A DNA stretch of 64,000 nucleotides, taken from assembly GCA_025766275.1 (NCBI GenBank), contig JAFKAC010000001.1, positions 496,001 through 560,000 on the forward strand. Direction: 5' to 3'. Below are positions 23,114 to 33,269 of this stretch, in pieces (position 1 is the first letter of the stretch; each line of letters begins with the position of its first letter). This DNA is from Lactarius indigo (Eukaryota; Basidiomycota; Agaricomycetes; Russulales; Russulaceae). The notes below the pieces were generated by a model that was not told the DNA's origin, ran no database searches, and worked only from the letters and a program-made list of their open reading frames with translations. The position numbers were made by a program, and so were the translations under genes.

Positions 23114-25827
23114 ATGTCGCGGGCTCCTCACGAGGCAACCGACCTACCCAATGTAGGATTTGGTATAGGTGCGTTACTTCCACGTGGCCCTGTCATCGCT
23201 GTTCCCACATACTCCTGCCGCCCAAACAGGTGACTACCCACCTCAGTCGGTACAGAATCAAGCATCGCATGGCGTGTCTAATTTTGTTGATGGCTCCGGA
23301 CCTATCTTTTCAATGTATTTGGAAATGGCTTCGGAGGAAGACAAGAAGATGGCTGATGGATGGAAAGCTGACGCTGACGGGATCCTCATCTTTGTGCGTC
23401 ACAATCTTCTAATACCATTCTTCGCTCTGACTCAGTACTCATCTATCGAAGACCGGTTTATTCTCTGCTGCTGTCGCGTCGTTGATCTCAGTGTCGATTC
23501 AGGACATTCGACCTAACCCGCAAGACACCTCTAATTTCTACCTTGCAAATATCTATCACACCGTTTCCGACCCAAATCGATCCAACATTTCGGGTTCTCT
23601 TCCTGCTTCTCCACCCACATTCTCCCCGCCAAATTATGCAGTTTGGGTCAACTCACTTTGGGTAATGAGCTTGGTTATCAGTCTCACCTGTGCTCTCCTC
23701 GCGACATTGCTACAGCAGTGGGCACGGAGGTACCTCAAGGTCACTCAGCCGCGTTACAGTCCACACAAGCGAGCCCGGATCCGTGCGTTCTACTTTGAAG
23801 GGGTCGAGAAGTTTCTGCTTCCTTGGGTGATCGAAGCGTTGCCCACACTGCTACATGTTTCTCTGTTTCTATTCTTTGCCGGCCTGGTGGTACTCCTATG
23901 CAACGTCAATCTCACTATCTTCAAAATGGTGTTGTCGTGGGTCGGCGTTTGCACGGCCCTGTACGGATGTTTCACTTTCATTCCAATTTTTTGCCACGAC
24001 AGCCCGTACTACACACCGCTTACATCGCTGACGTGGCCCATCATCGTTGGGATACCGTTCGTCGTCTTTCGGGCTCTTCGGCGCCTCACTCAACTGGATT
24101 ATTTCAGTGGCGAAGTTTATCGTCGCTGTCGCTTTTTGGAGGAAAGTTATCGCAAAATGCTTGTGCAAGGCATACAGAAGACAGCCGAAGAAACTGCCCT
24201 GAACTCACCACTGGAGATTGATACTCGCGCATTTATGTGGACGTTCGACAGTTTGGACGAAGACCACGAACTGGAGCGCTTCTTTGCCGGCTTACCTGGC
24301 TTCCGCAGCTCGAAAGTGGTCAACGATCCACTGCCCAGTCTCCCTTGGGATCAACAGAAGAAGTTTTCGACGGCGTTGATGGGGTTGTTTGACCGCACTT
24401 TCTCATCCGATTTGCTACCCGAGCCCGTCAAAAAGCGGAGGGCCATAATATGCGCGAAGGCCACCGATCCGATAATCACTCCCACGGCATTGATAATTCT
24501 CGAGAGGATTTTGGCCAACTACCAACAGAGCGGTCCGCTTGTTGCCGAAATTGTGCGGACTGTGAGGAGCTGGGGCTACAACATGCGCGAGGATATTGTT
24601 TCGGTTGCTGAAGCTACATTCACCAAAATCCTTGCAAGGCCGCAACAACGCGATGACTCTTGGTTTATTCTTGCCTCGACTGAACTCGGCGTCCAAGAAG
24701 CTGTCCTCCGAGACTACGCCACGCACGGCGACAGCCTGTCACTTGTCATCTTGATCCATATCACTCGTCGCCAATTTGACCATTACGGGGAATCGTCTTG
24801 GCCGTCGGTCGAGTTCTCGTTCATTCTAGAGACGGCTTCGAATTTCAATGTACTAGATACGATACCCCAACTGCAGCACGAGTTCTGTGCGCTCTGGAAT
24901 CAAATTGTTCTCAAAGCGCAAGACGATGACCATCGTTGGATGGCGTTCCAAATCCTCAGACCCATCCGTAACGTCCACAGCGCCCTACATCAAGATACCG
25001 ATGCCACCCCAACAAGGTACTCCGCCTCTACTAGCAATCGCAACCGGATTCTGTTCGACCCGACGTCGTATCCGGCATGCAATGTCCCTAGTCATCATCC
25101 GGACCCAACACCTCACACCTACAGCGCCTCTTTTACTCCAACTGTCCTGCACGATAGCGCCGCGCTGTCCCCTGCTTCCCTTGCCAGTCCCGATACGCCT
25201 TCCTTGTCCGTACCCCTTCCCCATGCAGTCGAAAGCCTCGCGGATTTGCCATCACTCGACAACTTCCATCTCGTCCATCAGACAACCACCGAAAGCCCCC
25301 GCATTCCATTTACATCACCGAATCCAGCCGCTGCGAGCGCAATACGGGACATTATCAACTTAGTGACGACAACGCCCCACCCCCCTCCCGAAACATCTAC
25401 ATCCACATCCACATCTGCTCCTCCTCTTTCCACTACCTCCCCACCCGCTACCGTTGCCCTCCAGCTCCTGACGCCTTCCGATACACCGATCGTCCCTTCT
25501 TCTAATCCAGTTCTCGAAAATACGCTCCCTACATGTCCGCCGCTGTCTTCACATCCGCCCATGACTCGATCCGACCTCTCCCTGTCTTGGAAAAAATCTC
25601 GTCGCTCTAAAGTAGTGACTACTACCACCGCTTCTGACATGAGCGCTGCTACCAAGGACGATGGTAGCCCGAAGCCCGGTCTGCGCGAGGACAGGGGCGC
25701 ACCTCGTCCCCCGGAGGCGAATCGCCCAATCGACGCAAGTACTATGGCCGCCTTAGATCATCCGCCACAATCTTCGTCACCGCTACCGATTACTGATCCA
25801 GACATACCCATTGCAAGAGCCATCTAG
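23114..25827 (+). CDS. DUF6535 membrane protein, copy E (most complete)
   Basis: Three exons, 23114-23168, 23230-23393 and 23452-25827, keep phase exactly and give about 864 residues. Residues 1-73 hold MSRAPHEATD, DGSGPIFSMYLEMASEEDKK and ADADGILIF. Hydrophobic segments follow at roughly residues 74-90, 130-152, 185-210, 215-235 and 245-262, with ALLATLLQQWARRYLKVTQPRYSPHKRARIRAF (written here only to mark the core; residues about 145-177) between the second and third. Then come DSLDEDHELERFFAGLPGF and a helical region, and finally a low-complexity Ser/Thr/Pro tail. Unlike copies A and D the tail stops early (PDIPIARAI), probably because of a small deletion or frame change near 25,810. It is the best reference for judging damage in B and C. 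Confidence 0.82.
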
Positions 25828-26226
25828 AAGATACCGAGTATGAGGGAGATTGACCTACTTGCACTTCACCACTAATACCGTGACTGGCAGCTAGCAACAT
25901 TCTGTATCTAGCACCCCTGCTACTGTACCAAGTTGCCGTTGAGGAGGAAAGCTCTGAAGGTAAGACCCAGGCTGCTGGCCTCCCAATCAGCGATACAGTA
26001 CATATACTATACAGTGACGTAATGCCAGTATATGATAGACCGGCGGTGGCTGCTCGCTCTAAGTGGGTGCGCTTAGGACCCTCGATAGAGCGAGGATCCT
26101 GCAGTTGCGACTCCTCATCCTCATTCTCCGCTGTCACCAGCTCGAGTCTAAGATATATAATATAGTAACGACCACGATACACACGAAGGCAGGACCCGGG
26201 ATCCGCCGACACAGCTATTTAACCAG
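25828..26226. other. Intergenic, nothing recognised
   Basis: Between the DUF6535 array and the first module gene. No coding region, RNA or repeat is seen. Confidence 0.4.
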
Positions 26227-26690
26227 CTACCGTGCTGAATGCGATACGAGGGCGCCTTCCTTCCGACACCTGGTTTCAATCGCTTCATCGACACATCTCT
26301 GGAAAAGAGATGAGTTATAAGCACCCCACCCTAGAAATGGAGTCGTACTTACCTTGACAGTCGCCAACGCCTCTTGAGCCTGATTGTAGTATAGTTTCGC
26401 CTGCTCTGCTTGAGCGAGCCAAGACTTCCCCTCTACACCGTGCCTGAAATCGTTGGCCCTGTGAAAAAAAAAAAAAAAAACGTTTTAGTTCAGGTCTTGG
26501 CCTACAATAACCTGGTGGGATATGCTACTCACATAGTCATTTTATCTTCGGCCACAGTACGATCTATAGGTTTCATGACGTGCTCGTAGTTTTCGTAGAG
26601 CGCTCGGGCGTGTTCCATTAACTTGTCTGCATTCTCCAAAATCTTCGTAGGTCTCAAGGAGAAAGGGGTGTCGATGATTGCAGAGTGCAT
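26227..26690 (-). CDS. Small helical module protein, copy 1
   Basis: Three exons on the minus strand: 26690-26533, 26458-26353 and 26298-26227, giving 111 residues. Exon A encodes MHSAIIDTPFSLRPTKILE and a helix with LMEHARALYENYEHV. Exon B (106 nt) encodes ANDFRHGVEGKSWLAQAEQ and AKLYYNQAQEALATVK. Exon C begins RCVDEAIETRCRKEG. The phase-2 intron after exon A, the 106-nt exon B and the phase-0 intron after it recur in all related genes here. The first intron contains a 17-base T run (as read on the minus strand) just before its acceptor. No domain of known function is recognised; two helices are predicted by eye. A TATTTAAAA box lies about 60 bases upstream. Confidence 0.7.
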
Positions 26691-26742
26691 GTGATAAGGG
26701 AAGGTGGTAACAGCGAGGGTGCTCTCCCTTGGTGTAAAAGGG

Positions 26743-26751
26743 TTTTAAATA
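26743..26751 (-). promoter_or_regulatory. TATA-like box of module copy 1
   Basis: TATTTAAAA on the minus strand, about 61 bases before the ATG at 26,690. It was assigned by position and by similar boxes before sister genes. Confidence 0.35.
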
Positions 26752-28199
26752 GTTTGAATAGTGGAATGCTGTTCAGTCCCGTCCTTGGTCTCATCCTCAT
26801 AGAGCAGCTGTTGGACAGGGTTGGAGCAGGTGCAGTGATCGCTATCAGAGAACCGGAACAAATTAATGATAACTGGAAAGAAAGATCTGTTGTATTCATT
26901 GTCGACAGGTTCGGTCTCAGGTGTGTCCGGGAACGGTTTTGCGCCGGCCTGAAGCGCCAGTCGAAGCTTGGCCATTTTAGGACAAGACAGACCTGTGCTC
27001 AGTGATTACGAGGCCGAGAGAAATTTCAATTTCCGTGATTCCATGCTGCTCCTGTCATGGATGGCACGAGCGTCGACCTAGTGATACAGCCTCGCTTACA
27101 ACAGCGATCATATGTACGACATGGTGCGGACGAAACCCTTCTAGTATGCCGTGCGTATATAGCACAGCAAGTTAAGAAGATCTTTAAGAAGATTGTAAGA
27201 CGATTCGTGAGTACGGCAGCACTCTGGTAGAAATGGTCCTGGCACGGCTTGCTGCTCATAAACAAAAAATGCGCGCATATCACAATAGAGTGAAGAAGGG
27301 AGATCATTTCAACGACATGGTAGGCGAATTGAAGGTTATTGGATAGAACTGGAGCCGGCAAGCCCAAAATCTCAAAATAGGCAGGCCCGATGTGCGCAAA
27401 TCTACAGTATGGACAAGATCACCTGATGCCTGGGTAGCGGAGGAAGGGTGCAGGTTTCTAGAACAAAATGAATTGCTGATGAACCAAGGATGGGACTAGG
27501 CACAACGAGTGAGCTTGATGCACGCACTAGCGCTGAATCGGGACCATGACTCCACCTCAGCTATTGCGCCGACCCAGGCGAACGTCGGCGGCACGCAGAA
27601 GTAATGACCGGATCATGCTGGACTTTACATCCAGAATTAACGAAGGCAGAAGTATTTCTTAGGGTGTCCGGCAGTACACGTTGCGTTGTGCACTGAGGGA
27701 CCTGAACCTCGTGTTCGAATCCCTTTGGAGATGCCACGTGGTGCGAGAAACCCGTGCTCGGGGCGCAACACCGCCTATTGTGGAAAGTTTAGCGTACTAG
27801 GCTTTGTGTCGTTTAAAATGGGGCCTGCACGTGCAACCAACTATAGGAAATGTTCCAGTGGGGGGATGAGTCATTGTTAGCCTGAGGAAGAACGACTTGC
27901 AACAACCGCAATCAGATGCGCGTGATTATACCCCAAGTCGTAGATTGTCATAGTTGTGTTCACATCATGTCCTGAGACTGTAGGCTGCCAGTGCGCGACG
28001 ACGCGTCTGCTGCTATTCGGCGAACCCCCAGGGGCCCTAGAGATGGTCTCGCCAAGTGAAACCATCGCGTCCACGGAACCCCGAATGCGTAACAGATTGT
28101 CTGACAAGCGGCGATTACCTGATTCATTGTTCCTCGGGGGCTGAGTAGTAAGTACTGAGCGCCCCATCTCTGACAAACGCAGGAAACGACTCACCGACA
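26752..28199. other. Intergenic, no gene seen
   Basis: Several 60-113-codon open frames on both strands carry no recognisable feature. I see no tRNA-like cloverleaf here. Confidence 0.35.
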
Positions 28200-28420
28200 A
28201 TTTGATACCCCATGGAACGGACGCGGGAGCACCAGGCCTAGTGAGGAATAAGACTGTCAGGATTCTCATAAAATAGATGTCCGCTCCAATGATCACCGGT
28301 ATCGTCTCCGAAAATTGTAGGAGGTAGACAGAGTCCCCGGAGGACAACATGGACCAGGTACTTGTATGGAGACGTCATTGCTGGAAACAGAGATTGTGAT
28401 ATGGTGTCTGGGGTCTTCAC
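28200..28420 (-). pseudogene. Possible scrap of the APC-type transporter gene
   Basis: On the minus strand, about 28,335-28,275 encodes SVYLLQFSETIPVIIGA. This resembles YIYLLQFSGKTMALIGA of the transporter at 36,272-39,280, and the nucleotides align over about 50 bases (TCTACCTC-TACA-TTTTCGG). Beyond that the similarity fades. It may be a decayed partial duplicate or a chance match; the evidence is one short block. Confidence 0.2.
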
Positions 28421-29409
28421 GCGGAATGCCTAGCCAATTTTCGGCGCCTCAGATCGCCGGCGCCAATATCGAGTCCCATCCCTGGCGGACCGCATGATAG
28501 CCGAGATGTGACGGGAAGAAGAGGGAGTACACAGGATTCATTTAGCACACACGTGTAGTGAGGAATGGGCTCAGATAAAGACAGGGGCGATGGATAAGCA
28601 TTGCCATTTACCTTCTCTGCGTTCACAAAGACAGACCCAGGACCCGGAGGCACAGGTGCGACGGAGACGGCAGTGCTGAGTGATCTTTCAAGATTCTTGA
28701 GTCACCATGGATATTGGTATTTCTGTCTGGGCGGTCTGGAAAGCTGTAAAACAAAAAAAATAGCAGAGCTCTTCAGTTGGGATGAGTGAATGAAAGACCC
28801 AGCAGCCAATGCCCAGCGCTCAGCGCCCACTGGCAGCTAAAGACCGCTGAGCACTACAGTACCAACTTAGGCTCTTCAGGAATTTCCACGACCGCTGGTA
28901 ATGTCAGTCCACAAATAATCAAACGCGAAATCGCCCGATAAAAGTGGGAGAAAAGTGGAGCCCGTATAGCGGTACCGAAGTTCTTTTGACTAACATGCGG
29001 CTCGGTCGTGCAGGGGCAAAGGGGATCGCGGATCAACGGCCCGGGAAACCGCGTGGTCTCTGTTTTTTTTTGCTCGTTTAAGCTCCAGTCATTTGAGTGA
29101 AATCCTCCGCCTGTGCCTGGGCTGGACTGAGGTGTGGAGGAAGCTCCCTCCTTGTGAGCTGACGGGTGCCTCCTTCTTGAGGTCCAACGAAACATGACGA
29201 TGCCTATTCATCGTTCCTCGTTTCCACGTGCAAGCCCACGTGTTTCAAGTGTTTAGCCACTTGGGCCATCGAGACTTGACAGACATTAGAATTACGGTAC
29301 AATAGTTGTGAGGTTATAAGTAGCCCATTAGCTTGGACGAAGAACCGACTGGCCGAGCGAAGGGACAACCCTGAACCCGTCTGCACCGCCCGCACACGAC
29401 CTCCTACCC
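28421..29409. other. Intergenic, no gene seen
   Basis: Short open frames only. A small direct and inverted arrangement around CAGCGCTCAGCG (28,812) is too short to interpret. Confidence 0.35.
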
Positions 29410-29860
29410 CTATTGCGGCACAGGCGCAAAAAGACCCTCTTTCCGGCCCCGAATTTCGATTGCATCGTCGACAAACCTCTGGTGGAACAAGAAAGAACTC
29501 ATCAGTACCTCGGCGGGGGGAGGGGATGGGGCCAACAACCTTGACAGTCTCCAGTGCTTCTTGGGCCCGGCCGGAATACAGGCTTGCCTGCTTTGCTTGG
29601 GCCAGCCAAAACTTCTCTTCTACACCGTGTCTGACATCCGTGGCGCTGTGGAAGAGGGTCTTTCAGAATCGGGCATAGCGCAGTGAGGAAAATGCTATTC
29701 ACAATGTCATTCTATCGTCGGCCAAAGTGCGCTCTGTGGGTCTCAGGATGTGCCCGTGTTGTTCGTAGAGGACGTGAGCGTGTTGCATTAGTCTGTCGGC
29801 TTCCTCTACGGTTTTCAAAGGTCTGAAGAATGGAACATCGATAGGTGGAATGGGCGACAT
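29410..29860 (-). CDS. Small helical module protein, copy 2
   Basis: Three minus-strand exons, 29860-29703, 29645-29540 and 29478-29410, give 110 residues. Exon A (158 nt, the same length as in copy 1) encodes MSPIPPIDVPFFRPLKTVEEA and LMQHAHVLYEQHGHI. Exon B (106 nt) encodes ATDVRHGVEEKFWLAQAKQ and ASLYSGRAQEALETVK. Exon C encodes RFVDDAIEIRGRKEG. The second intron has an unusual donor, GTTGTT. An in-frame ATG 30 codons upstream exists, but family alignment favours the start at 29,860. It is closely related to copy 1 and to those at 42.5 and 43.9 kb. The function is unknown. Confidence 0.68.
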
Positions 29861-29910
29861 GTTGTGAGTTGAGTAAGGAGTTGAGGAATAAGCGTAGTAA
29901 TGCGGGCCTT

Positions 29911-29918
29911 TATTTAAA
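29911..29918 (-). promoter_or_regulatory. TATA-like box of module copy 2
   Basis: TTTAAATA on the minus strand, 51-58 bases before the ATG at 29,860. Confidence 0.35.
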
Positions 29919-31386
29919 GCTTTGGTGGGATTATGCTGTCCACTCATATAGTCGCCGGGTACAGCCAGGTAGGTGGCTGTTCCGGAGCAGGCGAACTTGA
30001 ACTAACTGTACTGGGAAACCCGGTCAATCCATTGTCGGGAGATTCCGTTCAAGATGGACTCATCCTTTCACTCACCGGAGGACTGGGGAAACTTTAGATA
30101 GTCTAGGCCCAGGCCCAGAATGTGTGACGCTGATGTCGATACCAAGTCAGCGTCAGGGACGCACGCAGTATAGCAGACACTCACAACGCTAACACCGGGT
30201 GTACAGCCGCGACTCTTCTGTGTCACGGACAAAGGCAAATGGGGGGTTCAGGAGGATCGTAGGGCTGCTTACAGGTGGCAACAGCCCAGTGGTAATGGTA
30301 GTCTGAAATCAAGTCTGGAATCTTGCTGTTCGTAAACCCGTGCCGGGGGCCTGTCCTACACACTAATCAGGCAAGGAATGGAAGTTCATACATGTGTAAC
30401 GTGTTGAATAACGTCTAATTGGGGAGTCTTGAGGACGCAATGACGGCAGTCACAGAGTTCGCAGGCCCACGTCCTCCGGCGAGGCGGCTAGGTGTGAGCC
30501 GATTTTCAGACACGGCAACACGTCCTTGCGTAGGCTCATTTAGGCATTGAACGACCTCACGCGTCACGGTGGTGGGTCTCCGGTGGGCCGCAAAAGGTAC
30601 TAACTAGGTAAGAACAGCCGCAACATCCTAGCTTCCATACCTCGCGTTATCTGCGTTATCGATAGTGAGTACGCGATCTGGTTGGGCGTGCGTGCTTCGA
30701 CTGGCCGATGCCCCAGACCGATATGGCTATGGTTCGATCAAGGGCTCCGGGCCGAGAAGTAGGGCCATAGGCTACACTAGGTGCCGGTGGAATGCGGTGA
30801 CCGGTGATATGTCACCGGAGAGAATGTTGGGCCCCGTGTATAGACATGGTTGACTAGAACAACTTCTGCGCAGTGCCCCCTGCTGCAAGAACGTTCTCTA
30901 GAACCGGACACACCTTAAGCGAGCCTTCTATATGCGTCGGCGCAAAATCGGGCAAGCAGATCTTGCCTTACTTCGCCTTCGGTGTTGACGAAAGACGGGT
31001 CTGTACTGTACCGGAGGCCATTTTCTGATGTGATGTATAGGGTTGCGTACTCCCGAAACTATGTGTACCGTTAGGGATAAATGCCAGCGCTGGAAGTGCA
31101 CTGAGTGCAGCACGGTTAGTCTCTTGGTTAGGCTTGTTAAACTTCCAGAAAGGTCCAGTAGATGGGCATCGCTTCATCTGAAAAAGGGTGTATTGGGATC
31201 ACGACTATTCATGGAATGGTGACATTGTGGGGAATACGGGTCTTCGTGCAGAAGACACTCAGGGTCAGTTCAACGACAATTCACCAAAGGTTAGGGTGTT
31301 AACCAATACGTCACAACAAAGCCAAGCAATCGCAAATTTTTGAAGCGACGGAGTCCCGTGACCGACTCACGAGCCTCACTGGCCAA
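29919..31386. other. Intergenic, no gene seen
   Basis: Upstream DNA of module copy 2 (minus) and of the TFIIIA gene (plus). Open frames up to 69 codons only; nothing recognised. Confidence 0.4.
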
Positions 31387-33091
31387 ATGTCTGTCTCCCC
31401 CGTTCTTTCTGCGACCTCTGTGCTCGAGGCGGGCAAGGTCCCTAGTCCACTCGTTTTGCACCTCTCTGGCGCATCTGCTGCGTCAGAGTCTGAATATGAG
31501 CCCGTCGTTAAACCCACCGCAAGTACATCTCGCCAACCCGTGATCGTGAATGGGAGGCTCCTGCTTAACCCCAAGCGCATATACAAATGCACTTTCGATG
31601 GCTGCGACAAATCCTACGCTAAACCCTCCCGTCTGGAAGAGCATGAGCGGTCTCACACTGGCGATGTAGGGCAGATCGATCACACCCCCTTCCGTATCGT
31701 CGGGCTGATAAAATTTTGTAATTAGCGCCCGTTCGTTTGCACAACGTGCAATAAGTCATACCTTCGCGAAACCCATCTGCAAGCTCACGTGCGTTCCCAC
31801 CTGCCTGAGTCGGACCGACCCTTTGTCTGTGAAGAGTCCGACTGCAACAAGCGATTCTGGACGGCCCAGCACCTCAGAGCGCATAAAGAAGTCATACACA
31901 TTGGCGAAAAACCTTTCAAGGTGGGGTTTGTCGGTTCGCTCCTCTCTACATGAGATGACCGTTATGTAGTGCAACCATGCAGAGTGCACAGCTGCTTTCC
32001 TCAAGCATCACAGGCTACGGGCTCATCTGGCGAGCGAACACGCCTCGCCGGGGACAAAGCCATTCCAATGTGATCACGAGGAGTGTAACAAGTCGTTCAG
32101 CACAAATCAAAAACTCCGTGCCCATCTAAAAGTGCACGAGGGTGGGTACTTTACGCCGTTGCACGGATCCCATTCTCACTCTCTATTCTGCAGAAAATCG
32201 TTATACCTGCGTGAATGCTACCTGCCGCGCCGGTCCAGAATCGGCGTTTTACCCAACTTGGACTGCGCTACAACACCATATCCGCACGATGCATCCGCCC
32301 ACGTGCCCTCATGAAGAATGTGCGGGCAGGACGTTTTCGGCACAAAAGGGCCTTCGCGCCCACTTGAGGTTGCACGAGCAGAGGGCGATTGAGGAGCACG
32401 AGCACGCGAGTTCGGAGGAAGATGAGGCGGTACCACGGAAGCGTCGGCGGGGCGGCGAAGTTGGGCGCGATTGGAAGTGCGAGGTGGAGGGATGCACGAA
32501 AGACTTTAAATCTGTGCGCAACTTTTTTTTGGTCGCGATCGTAGCCTGATGCCTCAATTCTCGCAGAAAAAGGCCCTTACGACCCACCATGCCATTACGC
32601 ATCTGGGCAAACGGGATTTTGTTTGTACGGTTGATGGCTGTGGACGTGCGTTTGGCTACAAGCACATCTTACAACGGCATCAAGCTCGCGGGCACAACAA
32701 CGGTCACGATGAAGACGACGAGGACGCTGAGCGACATGCAGACGCGGATGGCGAGTCTAGCGATGGGGAGGGGACCCGGACCCGGCCGAAGAAACGAAAG
32801 ACTCAACATGCGACGTCGCATGGCACATCAATTATCGACGAGATCACCGGGGTCGCGTATGCGAAGCGCTCTACCAGCGGTCATGCGCCATTGAAATGCC
32901 CACATCCAAATATGGAGGGCCTTCCGTCATCACTGCCAGCGGATAGGCAGAATTTGTGGGGCGAAGATGCTGCCCCTTGTGAGTATGTGTTTAGACGTGC
33001 GTACGACCTACGTCGGCATTTGCAGGCTGCGCATGGTATTAGCTTGGATAAGGAGATGGTAGATGCCTGGGCACGAAAAGAGAGAACATAA
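31387..33091 (+). CDS. Transcription factor IIIA (5S rRNA gene-binding zinc finger protein)
   Basis: Five exons, 31387-31665, 31726-31920, 31970-32141, 32194-32513 and 32567-33091, give 496 residues. Nine consecutive C2H2 fingers run from YKCTFDGCDKSYAKPSRLEEHERSH to FVCTVDGCGRAFGYKHILQRHQARGH, with TGEKPF-type linkers (HTGD-RPF, HIGEKPF, GTKPF). A separated tenth finger-like unit near the C-terminus reads CEYVFRRAYDLRRHLQAAH. Nine fingers in a row plus a C-terminal extension is the plan of fungal TFIIIA, which binds the internal control region of 5S rRNA genes and recruits TFIIIC and TFIIIB for RNA polymerase III. Acidic and basic stretches (EEDEAVPRKRRR, RTRPKKRK) separate the later fingers; the basic ones could act as nuclear signals. 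The start chosen is the first ATG in frame with finger 1. Confidence 0.85.
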
Positions 33092-33164
33092 CGTAGGAGT
33101 ACTGTATTGTCACTGTATAGGATCGTCTTGTGGCCGTCAATGAGTCAATGACGTCTGATCAGAT

Positions 33165-33176
33165 GGCCGGCCGGCC
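33165..33176. promoter_or_regulatory. 12-bp GC palindrome upstream of SUP35
   Basis: GGCCGGCCGGCC lies 94 bases before the SUP35 start codon, inside the only 178 bases separating the TFIIIA stop from it. The function is not known; it could be a promoter element or part of the TFIIIA 3' end. Confidence 0.25.
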
Positions 33177-33269
33177 GCTCCGTGATAAGATTATAACGCC
33201 CAAAATCTTTTTACTTTCCTTGTGTTCGTCCACGTCTATCCTAACACTCTTTTCGCTTTTTCTTCAAAG

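Noticed and set aside
27700..27740. GTTCGAATC resembling a tRNA T-loop
   Set aside because: The flanking five bases do not pair to form a T-stem, and no acceptor or anticodon stem could be found. Similar look-alikes near 21,800, 42,250 and 49,890 failed the same test.
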